Part shown: piece by piece, positions 18,576 to 27,524 of the stretch
Layout: the number at the start of each line of letters is the position of its first letter
Position numbering within the stretch: position 1 is the stretch's first letter
Source of the DNA: Elusimicrobiaceae bacterium
GTDB taxonomy: Bacteria; Elusimicrobiota; Elusimicrobia; Elusimicrobiales; Elusimicrobiaceae
Length of the DNA: 64,000 nt
Assembly (NCBI GenBank): GCA_017475405.1
Contig: JAFVFN010000026.1
Span: 1-64,000, forward strand
Reading direction: 5' to 3'
Made by a program: the position numbers and the translations under genes
The notes under the pieces: generated by a model
The model's database searches: none
Told to the model about the DNA's origin: nothing
What the model saw: only the letters and a program-made list of their open reading frames with translations

Positions 18576-19172
18576 ATGCGTATTATTGCAGGTACGGCAC
18601 GGGGACGTCGGATATTTTCGGTATCTAAAAATTTGCCCGTTAAACCTATTTCGGACCGGATGAAACAGTCCTTGTTTGATATCCTGCGTCCGCGTATTAC
18701 CGGGTCTAAGTTTTTAGACTTATTTGCCGGCACGGGCAATGTGTCTTTAGAGGCACTAAGCCGCGGAGCACTTAAAGCTGTCATGGTAGAAAAAGAACCC
18801 GCCTGTATTAAAAATATACACCGCAACTTGGTACATTTAGGCTTTGAAGAACGTGCCAAAGTGCTGCGCGGGGATATCCTAAAACCGCTAGACTGGCTGT
18901 TAGCTTACAGCGATAATGACGGGTATGATATTATTTTTATGGGACCGCCTTACCGCGATATTAACAATAAAATGTTGGCATTTTCAGAACCGTCTTTGAA
19001 AAATGTGGCAGAGGCCCGGCTATTAGCTCCCAACGGACTACTGGTAATTCAAACCCATAAAACAGAGGTGTTTGCCATCCCGCAGGGATTAGAAGTATTT
19101 CGTACTGAAAAATACGGAGATACGTTAGTACGTTTTTTACGTTACGCGCAGGAGACGTCCCATGCTCAGTGA
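18576..19172 (+). CDS. rsmD: 16S rRNA (guanine966-N2)-methyltransferase family protein
   Basis: SAM-dependent methyltransferase of the RsmD family, 198 residues. The family start MRIIAGTARGR, the RPISDRMKQSLFDIL-like segment (here VKPISDRMKQ) and the SAM-binding FLDLFAGTGN are clear. The catalytic motif IV, normally D-P-P-F/Y, reads G-P-P-Y with Gly123, so the acidic or polar residue is missing. Activity is therefore uncertain unless this is a sequencing error. An AAGGAG ribosome site precedes it. The 3' end overlaps the next gene by 11 nt. Confidence 0.85.
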   Translation: MRIIAGTARGRRIFSVSKNLPVKPISDRMKQSLFDILRPRITGSKFLDLFAGTGNVSLEALSRGALKAVMVEKEPACIKNIHRNLVHLGFEERAKVLRGDILKPLDWLLAYSDNDGYDIIFMGPPYRDINNKMLAFSEPSLKNVAEARLLAPNGLLVIQTHKTEVFAIPQGLEVFRTEKYGDTLVRFLRYAQETSHAQ

Positions 19173-19893
19173 AGGACATGAACTGAACTATTCTAAAATC
19201 AAGACATACCAAGCGTGTCCGTTACTTTATAAATACAAGTATTTGGAAGACAAACGTGAACGGTTGACGCCCGCGTCCTCGCTTGGGGTCTCCATCCATC
19301 ATACGCTAGAAGCCTACCATGCTAACAGCAACGATCCTTCCGAGCTGCTGGCCTATTATGATGACTGTTGGTTAGGTGCCGGGTACAGCAGTGCCGGGGA
19401 ACAAATGGAGTGGTATCTCAAAGGTAAAAAAATGATGGAAGATTATGCCGAGGCGGAATACCAACGCAAAACCACGGTAGACAGTACCGAACGTGAATTT
19501 ATTTTTGAGGAGCGGGGCTGGACGATTCGCGGCAAAATTGACCGGGTTGATAAACATCCGGACGGTTCTTGGGAGATTGTAGACTATAAAACCGGGGTGG
19601 ATGTGGACCTGACTCTTCCCATCACAGAGTCTTTACAGTTGGGGATTTATTCCATCGGGGCGCGTCGTGCCTGGAACCTGCAAAAAGGGATCGTAACTTA
19701 TTATTTCACCGCATTTAACCAGACTCAAAGTGCTCCGTTTGAAGCGTTTGACGAGAAGCGTATTTTAGATACCTTTGTAGAAATCGGTCAAAAAATTGAA
19801 GCAGAAGCTTTTACGCCCAATACGCAGTATTGCGCACATTGCGGATTTAAAGACTGGTGTGCATCTTCTTCCTTTAAAGAGGAAACTTTATGA
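19162..19893 (+). CDS. PD-(D/E)XK nuclease family protein (RecB/Cas4-like)
   Basis: A stand-alone RecB-type nuclease domain of 243 residues. Visible motifs: GKIDRVD (Asp), EIVDYKTG (Asp and Lys of the catalytic core) and QLGIYS (the QxxxY motif). One Cys in KTYQACPLLY plus three in CAHCGFKDWC near the C-terminus look like the 4Fe-4S ligands of AddB/Cas4-type nucleases. No cas or addA genes adjoin it. It is coupled to proB by a 4-nt overlap. Its biological role is unknown. Confidence 0.8.
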   Translation: MLSEGHELNYSKIKTYQACPLLYKYKYLEDKRERLTPASSLGVSIHHTLEAYHANSNDPSELLAYYDDCWLGAGYSSAGEQMEWYLKGKKMMEDYAEAEYQRKTTVDSTEREFIFEERGWTIRGKIDRVDKHPDGSWEIVDYKTGVDVDLTLPITESLQLGIYSIGARRAWNLQKGIVTYYFTAFNQTQSAPFEAFDEKRILDTFVEIGQKIEAEAFTPNTQYCAHCGFKDWCASSSFKEETL

Positions 19894-21035
19894 CGCCTGC
19901 TCAACTGATTAAAAAGGCAAAACGTATTGTATTTAAGTTTGGTACCAATGCACTAAGCACCGATTCGGGTGAACTGGCACTATCTCGTTTGTATTCGTTT
20001 ATGGAAGATTTAGCCGCTCTTCGTGCCCAGGGTAAAGAAATCATTGTCGTTACTTCCGGGGCTGTAGGGATGGGCAAGCGTGTATTGGGACTCACTGAAG
20101 CAGACGGAGTGTCTATTAAACAGGCGTGCGCCGCGGTAGGTCAAATCGGTCTTATGAAGTTTTATGAACGCGGATTTAAAGAACTGGGGGTAGTTTGCGC
20201 GCAGATACTTTTGACTGAGGATGATTTTGCCCATCGGGACCGTTACCTGAGTTTACGTGATACCTTAAACCGATTATTGGAACTGGGATGTATCCCCGTG
20301 ATCAACCAAAACGATACGGTTTCTACGAACGAACTGCGCGGTTATAAAGACAAGGGCATCAAAGTATGTTTTAGTGATAATGATAAACTTGCAGCATTAG
20401 TGACTGCGGGGATGGACAGTGATTTGTTATGCATTATGAGTGATGTGGACGGCCTGTACAATGCCGATCCGCGCAAAGATAAAAATGCCCAGCGCTTAGA
20501 GGTAGTCAAAGAAATTACTCCTCAAATTGAAGCACTTGGGTTTTGTGCTTCTTCCCGCGGCCGCGGCGGTATGAAAACCAAATTAGAGGCCGCTAAAATT
20601 GTAACACGTGCCGGTGCGTCCATGATCATTAGCTACGGCAAACGCACGGGAGCCATCGGCTCTTTGTGGGGACCGGATTATAAGGGAACACTCTTTTTGC
20701 CGACGGCTCATTTACCGAGCAAAAAATTATGGCTCGCTTATGCCACTAACGTATTCGGGGCCATACATATTAATGCAGGCGCTGTGAAAGCATTACGCGA
20801 AAAAGGGTCTTCGCTATTGCCTATCGGGGTAACAGGGATTGCCGGTACGTTTGAGCGAGGAGATGCTGTGCTCATAGTAGATGAGCGCGGTCTTGAAGTG
20901 GCACGCGGGCTGACGAATTATTCCAGTGAAGAGTGCAGCAAGTTAGCCGGGTGTGCTTCCGGGGAAATCGCCAAAAAAATCGGTTCTAAAAATTACGATG
21001 AAGTCGTGCACCGAGATAATATTGTTTTATTATGA
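19890..21035 (+). CDS. proB: glutamate 5-kinase
   Basis: First step of proline synthesis, ATP-dependent phosphorylation of glutamate. Kinase domain to about residue 260 with KFGTNAL, VTSGAVGMGKRVLG, NQNDTVST, FSDNDKLAALV and SDVDGLYNADPR. A C-terminal PUA domain follows (about 280-375). Length of 381 is standard. It overlaps both neighbours by 4 nt in the operon proBAC. Confidence 0.95.
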   Translation: MTPAQLIKKAKRIVFKFGTNALSTDSGELALSRLYSFMEDLAALRAQGKEIIVVTSGAVGMGKRVLGLTEADGVSIKQACAAVGQIGLMKFYERGFKELGVVCAQILLTEDDFAHRDRYLSLRDTLNRLLELGCIPVINQNDTVSTNELRGYKDKGIKVCFSDNDKLAALVTAGMDSDLLCIMSDVDGLYNADPRKDKNAQRLEVVKEITPQIEALGFCASSRGRGGMKTKLEAAKIVTRAGASMIISYGKRTGAIGSLWGPDYKGTLFLPTAHLPSKKLWLAYATNVFGAIHINAGAVKALREKGSSLLPIGVTGIAGTFERGDAVLIVDERGLEVARGLTNYSSEECSKLAGCASGEIAKKIGSKNYDEVVHRDNIVLL

Positions 21036-22336
21036 ATGTAACACAGTTAGCTAAACAAGCCAAAGAATCTTCTTTTTTATTAGCCGCTTTACCCAGTGAG
21101 ATAAAAGACCGGTCACTACGCGCCATGGCTGCTGCCTTGCGGTCTCACACGCAAGAAATATTACAGGCCAATGCACAAGATTTGCAGACCGCGCAGACAG
21201 AAGTAGCGGCCGGTCGTATGAAACAGGCTTTGTATGAGCGGCTTAAGCTCATACCTGAGAAGTTAGAAACTACCGTACGCGGTATGGAAGAGCTTCTAAG
21301 ACTGCCCGATCCGGTAGGAACTGTGTTATCTGAAACCGAACTGGACGAAGGGCTTGTGTTGCAGCAGATTTCCTGTCCGATCGGGGTATTGGGAATTATT
21401 TTTGAGGCCAGACCAGATGTGATCCCGCAGATTTGTGCCCTGGCAGTCAAATCGGGAAACTCCGCTTTACTAAAAGGCGGTAAAGAAGCCCTGCATACCA
21501 ACCAAGTCTTGATGGATACTATTACGCAGGCACTGGCACAAGTGCCGGGGTATCCGCCGGATACATTTGCCCTGCTGACCTCTCGCGAAGAGTCTGCCCA
21601 AATGTTACAGGAAGACCGATTTATTGATTTGATTATCCCACGCGGCGGCAATGCGTTGCTGGCGTATGTCAAAGCTAATACGCGTATCCCGGTGCTAGGA
21701 CATGCCGACGGAGTATGTCATATGTATATTTCCCGTACCGCTGATTTGGACATGGCGTGCAAACTGGCGGTAGATGCTAAGACGCAATATCCGGCTGCCT
21801 GCAATGCACTGGAGACATTACTCATAGACGCCCGTTGGTCCCAAGAGAACCAACAAAAGTTACTGACTGCACTTGTGCAACACGGGGTTACCTTATATGG
21901 GAATAACCGCGTGGCGGCTTTAGCGCCGGTAGCCGGAGAAGTAACCGATTGGCATACCGAATACGGAGAAAAGAAATTATCTGTTAAACTGGTACAGGAT
22001 ATGCAGGAAGCAATTTTGCATATTAACATGTACGGTTCACACCATACCGATGCCATTGTTACGGAAGATGAGCAGGCAGCAGAGCAGTTTATGCAACAGG
22101 TAGATTCTGCCGGGGTCTATCATAATGCTTCTACGCGTTTTGCAGACGGTTACCGATACGGTTTCGGGGCCGAAGTGGGAATCAGTACCGGAAAAACACA
22201 TGCGCGCGGTCCGGTGGGACTAAATGGATTGACTATTTATAAATATAAGCTACGCGGCAAAGGACAAGTGGTGGCGGATTATACAGGTCCGCAGGCCCGG
22301 CCTTTTACGCATCGCAAACGCGGAGGTAACAAATGA
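21032..22336 (+). CDS. proA: gamma-glutamyl phosphate reductase
   Basis: NADPH-dependent reduction of glutamyl phosphate to the semialdehyde. Family motifs: PIGVLGIIFEARPDVIPQI, SGNSALLKGGKEA, LIIPRGG and the catalytic Cys in YPAACNALETLL. The C-terminal segment RFADGYRYGFGAEVGISTGK is intact. Length of 434 is slightly long. It overlaps proB and proC by 4 nt each. Confidence 0.95.
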   Translation: MNVTQLAKQAKESSFLLAALPSEIKDRSLRAMAAALRSHTQEILQANAQDLQTAQTEVAAGRMKQALYERLKLIPEKLETTVRGMEELLRLPDPVGTVLSETELDEGLVLQQISCPIGVLGIIFEARPDVIPQICALAVKSGNSALLKGGKEALHTNQVLMDTITQALAQVPGYPPDTFALLTSREESAQMLQEDRFIDLIIPRGGNALLAYVKANTRIPVLGHADGVCHMYISRTADLDMACKLAVDAKTQYPAACNALETLLIDARWSQENQQKLLTALVQHGVTLYGNNRVAALAPVAGEVTDWHTEYGEKKLSVKLVQDMQEAILHINMYGSHHTDAIVTEDEQAAEQFMQQVDSAGVYHNASTRFADGYRYGFGAEVGISTGKTHARGPVGLNGLTIYKYKLRGKGQVVADYTGPQARPFTHRKRGGNK

Positions 22337-23130
22337 AACTGGGATTTATCGGTGCCGGCGAAATGGGCGGTGCCATCATTCGCGGATTATTAAAAACAGG
22401 TTGGAAGCCTGAAGAAATTATGGCTTCAGTACGTACGCCGGATTCGGCAAACCGCTTGGCTAATACGTTGGGAATTGCCGCTTATACGGATAACCGCCGT
22501 GTGATTATAGAAGCAGATCGTTTGTTTTTGGCCGTAAAGCCTGCTCAAATGCCGCAGGTGCTATCGGAGATTGCCCAAACACAGGTACCGGCCAAGCCGC
22601 TTATTACCATGGCATTGGGATGGAGTGTAGAGAAAATTGAGAAAGTGCTCCCGAACTGGCCGATTATTCGTATTATGCCCAATACACCGTTAGCACTAGG
22701 AGAAGGAGTTACGCTGTTCCATTTTGCCAAGGCTACTCCGGATCGGGACCGACGCGAAGTGATGGGTATGTTTGAATCCATGGGGAAAACTTTTGAAATA
22801 TCACTTTCGGTTTTTGACGCGGCTACGGCCCTGTCCGGCAGCGGGCCGGCATTTGTTTATCATTTTATAGATGCATTGGCACGCGCCGCAGAGATCCAGG
22901 GACTGGATGAAAAAATGGCTCGCGACTTAGCTGTACAAACAGTAATTGGTGCAGCTAAAATGGTACAGCAGGAAAATGTTTCACCGGCACAGCTGGCTAG
23001 ACAAGTGGCCACCCCTGGTGGCTGTACAGCGGCCGGTATGGAAGTACTTATCACGAGCGATCTACAAGAGGTACTACGCGAAGCGGTAGCCGCTACTACA
23101 CACCGCGCTCAAGAAGTATCCCAAAACTAA
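22333..23130 (+). CDS. proC: pyrroline-5-carboxylate reductase
   Basis: Final step of proline synthesis. Rossmann motif GFIGAGEMGGAIIRGL at the N-terminus, the AVKPAQM segment, IRIMPNTP, and the C-terminal signature ALSGSGPAFVYHFIDAL with TPGGCTAAG. Length of 265 is standard. Last gene of the operon, followed by a T12 terminator that also belongs to the next pilin's upstream unit. Confidence 0.95.
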   Translation: MKLGFIGAGEMGGAIIRGLLKTGWKPEEIMASVRTPDSANRLANTLGIAAYTDNRRVIIEADRLFLAVKPAQMPQVLSEIAQTQVPAKPLITMALGWSVEKIEKVLPNWPIIRIMPNTPLALGEGVTLFHFAKATPDRDRREVMGMFESMGKTFEISLSVFDAATALSGSGPAFVYHFIDALARAAEIQGLDEKMARDLAVQTVIGAAKMVQQENVSPAQLARQVATPGGCTAAGMEVLITSDLQEVLREAVAATTHRAQEVSQN

Positions 23131-23143
23131 AAAGTTTTTTCAT

Positions 23144-23229
23144 AAAACGCGTCGGCACATTTTGCTTGACGCGTTTTTTTTTTTTGATATTCTCTCTTTA
23201 TAAGTAAAAAAATATATAAGGAGAGAAAT
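23144..23229 (+). promoter_or_regulatory. pilin upstream unit type B, copy 1: T12 terminator, promoter, ribosome-site hairpin
   Basis: A stem 23144-23153 with 23168-23177 and a run of 12 T (23174-23185) terminates proC. TTGACG (23166-23171), 16 nt and TATTCT (23188-23193) form a promoter using the T-run as spacer. An inverted repeat whose 5' arm starts at about 23189 can pair with the TATAAGGAGAGAA segment holding the ribosome site. Transcripts from the local promoter start inside or after the 5' arm, so only read-through RNA could form the full hairpin. The unit is nearly identical at 60789 and 63150. Confidence 0.75.
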
Positions 23230-23730
23230 ATGGTTCAACAAAAACAAGCATTTACGCTTATAGAGCTTTTGGTAGTAGTGTTAATTATAGGGATTTTAGC
23301 AGCGGTAGCGGTGCCGCAGTACCAAAAAGCAGTTTACAAAGCACGTGCTGTAGAAGCGATTACTCTGCTAAAATCTATTACTGATGCGCAGGAAGTATAT
23401 TTTCTGGAGAATGGGGAATATACGGATGATATCAGTGAACTAGATATAGATGTGGCTGTTAATTTAATGGGTAGTGCAAAATTCGAAGATAAATATTCAT
23501 TTTTTTGCGGAGGAAAACGTACCTGTTTTGCTACGGTTAATAACCGGAGTATGCCTACTTTTGAGTTTGAACTCTTGCATGATCGTGTATTTCCAATAAA
23601 TGCAGGAAAAAAATACTGTCATATCTATAATGGAAGTAAAGATAATATAGCATTGAGTATTTGTAAAAGTTTGGGGAAGAAGGATACAGATGGTGTAGTA
23701 TCGACTGGTAAATATTTCATTCTTAACTAA
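23230..23730 (+). CDS. type IV pilin (PilE-like)
   Basis: Pilin of 166 residues, leader MVQQKQA then FTLIELL, cleavage predicted after Ala7. Four Cys (FFCGGKRTC, KYCH, ICKSLG). The body is a close relative of the pilin at 17045-17557, while the 5' region and N-terminal codons match the pilins at 60872 and 63230. Ribosome site AAGGAGAG. It lies between proC and the ZIP transporter gene and is functionally unrelated to both. Confidence 0.9.
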   Translation: MVQQKQAFTLIELLVVVLIIGILAAVAVPQYQKAVYKARAVEAITLLKSITDAQEVYFLENGEYTDDISELDIDVAVNLMGSAKFEDKYSFFCGGKRTCFATVNNRSMPTFEFELLHDRVFPINAGKKYCHIYNGSKDNIALSICKSLGKKDTDGVVSTGKYFILN

Positions 23731-23761
23731 TTTTTATCGTTACAAATGTTTGGCAAATTGC

Positions 23762-23767
23762 TATAGT
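23762..23767 (+). promoter_or_regulatory. -10 element of the ZIP transporter gene, near-leaderless
   Basis: TATAGT with an upstream TTGC (extended -10 like) ends 6 nt before the ATG at 23774. No Shine-Dalgarno site is present. A TTTGGCAAATT palindrome lies just upstream at 23749-23759. Confidence 0.45.
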
Positions 23768-23773
23768 ATAGGC

Positions 23774-24544
23774 ATGAGCCATTTTTTGCTTGCCTTTATA
23801 CTGAGTTTTGTGGCTGGAGCTGCCAGTGCGGTGGGGGGACTACTTTCTTTCTTCATTAAAAAAGAAAACTTATCCGCTTTAGCCATAGGACTAGGATTTT
23901 CAGCCGGAGTCATGATCTATGTTTCTTTTATGGAAATCTTACCGCATGCAAATAACGCCCTTTCAGATTTGTACGGCAGTACGCAAGGCCCGTGGTTCGC
24001 GGTAGGATTATTTTTTGTGGGAACGGCCATTGCATGGGGTGTGGACCGTTGTTTACCTCCGTTACACGTCAGAGAAGAATCACTCCAACAATCCGCTAAA
24101 CTGCGCCAAACGGGTTTATTTACCGCGGTAGCTCTAACATTGCATAACTTCCCGGAAGGGCTCGCCACATTTTTCTCAGCACTAGATAGTGTCACATTGG
24201 GGTTTTCTATTGCACTTGCTGTAGCAATTCATAATATCCCGGAAGGCATAGCTGTAGCACTTCCCATATATCACTCAACGGGCAGTCGCAGTAAGGCTTT
24301 TTTGTCCAGTGTCGCCAGCGGTATGGCAGAACCCATAGGAGCAATTGTCGGTTATTTCGTGTTGCATGCTGTGTTACAAGAAGCGGTACTCGGCGTACTT
24401 TTTGCACTGGTCGCTGGGATTATGGTGTATTTAGCACTGGACGAGTTATTGCCCACGGCGCATGATTACGGGCACGGGCACCAAGTGATTAGCGGTGTAA
24501 TTGGCGGTATGGCACTCATGGCCGTGGTATTATTGGTGTTTTAA
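23774..24544 (+). CDS. ZIP family divalent metal transporter (ZupT-like)
   Basis: Inner-membrane importer of Zn2+ and possibly other divalent metals. About eight membrane segments with the ZIP signatures HNFPEGLATF and HNIPEGIAVALP in helices IV and V, whose His, Asn and Glu bind metal. I start at ATG 23774 (MSHFLLAF) rather than the TTG at 23750 because of the -10 sequence in between. 256 residues, normal. The gene converges on a pilin with 2 nt between the stops. Confidence 0.9.
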   Translation: MSHFLLAFILSFVAGAASAVGGLLSFFIKKENLSALAIGLGFSAGVMIYVSFMEILPHANNALSDLYGSTQGPWFAVGLFFVGTAIAWGVDRCLPPLHVREESLQQSAKLRQTGLFTAVALTLHNFPEGLATFFSALDSVTLGFSIALAVAIHNIPEGIAVALPIYHSTGSRSKAFLSSVASGMAEPIGAIVGYFVLHAVLQEAVLGVLFALVAGIMVYLALDELLPTAHDYGHGHQVISGVIGGMALMAVVLLVF

Positions 24545-24546
24545 AC

Positions 24547-25113
24547 TTATTCTACTCCTACCTCGGCACATTTGCTTTTGGCATCATAAGAACGTTCTTC
24601 GTTATCTATCATAGGACCTTTCCACCATTGACAGACTACTTGGCGAGCCGATTTGTCTATAGGGACTATAGTTAAATACCATGTGGCATCGGTGCCAAAC
24701 CGATCAATGGCAATATTTCCACCATTTAGCCAATTATTTCCGGAAGAACCATCACTATTATACCAGGAATGTAATTCAATACCACAATAAGATGTGCCAC
24801 ATCCTACATTCCAGGCACCTGCTTTCTTAAGACAATTACGGCCTACTAGGCAAGGGGTACCAGGTAAGTCAATATCTAGAGAGCCAGAGTTTGTTGTCCC
24901 GGTAAAACGCACAACTTCTTCGGGAAAACCATTAGCCAGTAAATAAGCATCAATCGCCTGCTGAGCCGATTTGGCAACAGCTCCAAATTCACTTAGCCGG
25001 GCTTTTTGTACCGCCTTAGTATATTGCGGCATAGCTACTGCCGCTAAAATTCCTATAATCAATACGACGACTAAAAGCTCAACGAGCGTAAATCCTTTTT
25101 CTGTAAGATTCAT
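24547..25113 (-). CDS. type IV pilin (PilE-like), Cys-rich
   Basis: Pilin of 188 residues, the longest intact one here. Leader MNLTEKG and FTLVELL, cleavage after Gly7. The globular part has about six Cys (PCLVGRNC, VGCGTSYC, VVCQWW, SKCAEV), so two or three disulfides are possible. It follows its leader RNA (25114-25360) and converges with the ZIP transporter gene. Confidence 0.9.
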   Translation of the reverse strand: MNLTEKGFTLVELLVVVLIIGILAAVAMPQYTKAVQKARLSEFGAVAKSAQQAIDAYLLANGFPEEVVRFTGTTNSGSLDIDLPGTPCLVGRNCLKKAGAWNVGCGTSYCGIELHSWYNSDGSSGNNWLNGGNIAIDRFGTDATWYLTIVPIDKSARQVVCQWWKGPMIDNEERSYDAKSKCAEVGVE

Positions 25114-25360
25114 AAATTATTCCTCATAATTTGCCAAATCCGATATACAATAAAAACGGCTGTTGTATCGGATTGCCTCAAAGTAACCCCATAAACAGCC
25201 GTGGTTTACTATTCCAAGAACAGTAAACACTCGGCGCAAGGAATGGTTTTCGACGCCATTGTCTTGTGCCTAAAACGACTATTTTTGACTTTGAGGCGTA
25301 TTGTACTAGACAATACACGCTGTATCTGTATACAGCCCCAAAAACAGTATTAAATTGTGT
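25114..25360 (-). ncRNA. structured pilin leader RNA, copy 4
   Basis: S1 (25338-25347) pairs with S2 (25279-25287, one G-U). K1 (25288-25297) is a perfect 10-bp complement of K2 (25175-25184) in the loop of the terminator-like stem, followed by TTTTTT. Unlike the other copies there is no clear TATAAT upstream and no S3 repeat near the ribosome site. A TTTGCCAAAT lies where S3 should be. It begins about 30 nt after the stop of the upstream minus-strand gene and may depend on read-through. Confidence 0.78.
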
Positions 25361-25393
25361 ATGATGCGCTTACAGCGCGACTTCTTTCCCTCC

Positions 25394-26146
25394 TTACATT
25401 TGTGCCCATATAAAGGACAAAATCATTCCTAATGTGTAACTGGTTACATTAGTCATAATACTTAAAACGGCACTGTCTTTTAAAGAAATATCTTTATAAT
25501 TAATTAAGCGGATCAGAACCGTTTCCAAGATCACGCATAAAATCCACCAAATGGCACTTTGCGCGACGTAATGTACTAAAATCCCCCAGGTAAGAGCCGC
25601 TGTGAATACATTGGCAATAGCTACACCATACAAGATGGTAAAACGTTTTTTAGTGTAGAGAAGCCATCCGGCCGCACAGAGCAGTTCCAATACTAAGATT
25701 AGGGATAATGCTCCCCACGCTTCCGGACGTTTCCACAGATCCTCCTGCGGCGGTGTATCTACGGGTTCCAATGTAAGTGTATCTTCATCCACATACACAT
25801 TAAAAGGGTTAATCAGGTTACCGGGCATGACAAAAACAGCACTGTCACGGGTTTTACCGTCTTCAAAAGTGACAGATAATTTAGCAAAAGGTTCAAACTC
25901 ATAAGCTACTGCGGTGCAGGTACCGCCTCCGCAAGTCATTTTTTGGGAACCGTATACCCCGAGCGGAGCGGCCTCTATACATAATCGGTCTTTGCACAAA
26001 ATAAGTTCAGTGCTAGCCGGAGCAATGAGCGGTTTAGCTTCGGTATTATAGATAAAATGAAAATGTGCTTCCGGCAACGGAGATACTTCTGCCCGTGCGG
26101 TTGTACATAACATGAAAACAGCTATAAAAAATAAAAATTTCTTCAT
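25394..26146 (-). CDS. exported membrane protein of unknown function
   Basis: I do not recognise this family. The 250-residue protein has a signal peptide (1-19, cleavage near ARA-EV), an extracytoplasmic domain of about 130 residues with four Cys (LCKDRLC and MTCGGGTC, so two disulfides are likely) and then about four membrane helices from residue 145 to the end. The layout suggests a periplasmic sensor or binding domain tethered to a membrane bundle. It stands alone, divergent from the M29 aminopeptidase. Confidence 0.75.
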   Translation of the reverse strand: MKKFLFFIAVFMLCTTARAEVSPLPEAHFHFIYNTEAKPLIAPASTELILCKDRLCIEAAPLGVYGSQKMTCGGGTCTAVAYEFEPFAKLSVTFEDGKTRDSAVFVMPGNLINPFNVYVDEDTLTLEPVDTPPQEDLWKRPEAWGALSLILVLELLCAAGWLLYTKKRFTILYGVAIANVFTAALTWGILVHYVAQSAIWWILCVILETVLIRLINYKDISLKDSAVLSIMTNVTSYTLGMILSFIWAQM

Positions 26147-26201
26147 AAAAACCTCTTATTTTAGTATTATAACATTAAATAAGGTTTAGGGGGAAATAAT
26201 T

Positions 26202-27404
26202 ATGTTTACCAATTCACAACTTCAAAAATATGCCGATGTGCTCATTTGGGCACTACGGGCGGCCAAACGTAACGGAACCTTTAAAAAATATGACAGTGTA
26301 CTCTTGCGTACGGACATGGCGGCAGCGCCGCTGGCTAAGGCTGTATATACTAAATTATTAGAACAGCATTATAATGTGCTTTTGCGTTGGAATGCTCCTG
26401 AAGATTTTACGACAGCTTTTTATCAAATAGCCGATAATAAGCAACTTTCCTATTTACCGGTGGGGGAAAAAGAAATCCAAGGCAATATTAACGGACTGAT
26501 TGCCTTGCACGCGCCGCTGGATTTAACACACCTAAAAAAAGTAGATCCGTCCAAACTGGCCAAGAGTGCCGTGGCGCGCAAACCCGTTCGGGAAATCTTA
26601 GATATGCGCGAACAAAAAGGATTATTTTCTTGGACGTTATGTAATTATCCGACCGAGGAGTTGGCCAAACGGGCCGGCTTATCGGTCAAAGAATACGCCA
26701 ATCAAGTCGCCCGGGCATGCTTTTTAAATGAAAAAGATCCGGTTAAAAAATGGCAGGAAGTAACCCAGCAAATTAATGAAATCGGTCAATGGCTTTCTGC
26801 AATGCCGATTAAAACGTTACATGTGAAAACTGCTCATATGGATTTTGAAGTGCTGCTAGGAGAAAAACGCCGTTTTATTGCGGGCGGCGGATGCAATATT
26901 CCTTCTTTTGAAATTTTCACTTCGCCTGACTGGCGCGGCACACGTGGTATCTATTTTGCCGATCTGTCTTCTTACCGAAGCGGTAATTATGTCAAAGGGG
27001 TAAAACTGGAGTTTAAAAACGGACGCGTGATCAAGGCTGATGCCGAACAGGGTGCGGAGTTTGTACGCAAGATGTTGGCGATGGACAAAGGGGCCAGTCA
27101 AATCGGTGAGTTTTCACTCACAGACAGACGGTTTTCCAAGATTACCAAATTCATGGCAGATATTTTGTATGATGAAAACTTTGGCGGTAAATACGGCAAC
27201 TGCCATGTAGCCGTAGGAGCTAGTTATGCCGATACTTTTGCCGGTCCGCAAAGTAAATTAGATAAGAAGATGAAAGAAAAATTAGGATTTAATGATTCTT
27301 CGTTACATTGGGATCTGATTAATACGGAAGACAAAACTGTTACAGCGACCTTAAAAGACGGTTCTAAAAAAGTTATCTACGAAAAAGGACAGTTTAAATA
27401 TTAA
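26202..27404 (+). CDS. M29-family metallo-aminopeptidase
   Basis: Cytoplasmic dinuclear-metal aminopeptidase, 400 residues, the normal length. Candidate metal and catalytic residues sit in NIPSFEIFTSP (Glu), IGEFSL (Glu), YDENFGGKYGNCHVAVG (Glu, His) and LHWDLI (His, Asp), matching the order in this family. GGGGGAAA is the ribosome site. A strong terminator follows. Such peptidases fit an amino-acid-fermenting lifestyle, but that is inference. Confidence 0.88.
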   Translation: MFTNSQLQKYADVLIWALRAAKRNGTFKKYDSVLLRTDMAAAPLAKAVYTKLLEQHYNVLLRWNAPEDFTTAFYQIADNKQLSYLPVGEKEIQGNINGLIALHAPLDLTHLKKVDPSKLAKSAVARKPVREILDMREQKGLFSWTLCNYPTEELAKRAGLSVKEYANQVARACFLNEKDPVKKWQEVTQQINEIGQWLSAMPIKTLHVKTAHMDFEVLLGEKRRFIAGGGCNIPSFEIFTSPDWRGTRGIYFADLSSYRSGNYVKGVKLEFKNGRVIKADAEQGAEFVRKMLAMDKGASQIGEFSLTDRRFSKITKFMADILYDENFGGKYGNCHVAVGASYADTFAGPQSKLDKKMKEKLGFNDSSLHWDLINTEDKTVTATLKDGSKKVIYEKGQFKY

Positions 27405-27428
27405 GTGTTACTGCTGAGACAGTATATC

Positions 27429-27456
27429 AAAAGGCCCACAGGTATGTGGGCCTTTT
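27429..27456 (+). terminator. terminator of the M29 aminopeptidase gene
   Basis: Perfect 12-bp stem (27429-27440 with 27445-27456) with a GGTA tetraloop. The stem ends in TTTT on the plus strand. Confidence 0.88.
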
Positions 27457-27524
27457 GACCTATGGTCTTTTTATGCAAAGTTGCCTATACTATAAATAAG
27501 AAAGCCCCACAAGGAGGGAACCTT

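Noticed and set aside
19162-19893. Cas4-like nuclease as part of a CRISPR system
   Set aside because: No other cas genes and no repeat array in the window. The gene is embedded between rsmD and proB.
23166-23193. The T12 run read only as a terminator
   Set aside because: At 63150 the upstream gene already has its own terminator, and TTGACG-16-TATTCT is conserved in all three copies, so a promoter role is at least as likely. I kept both functions.
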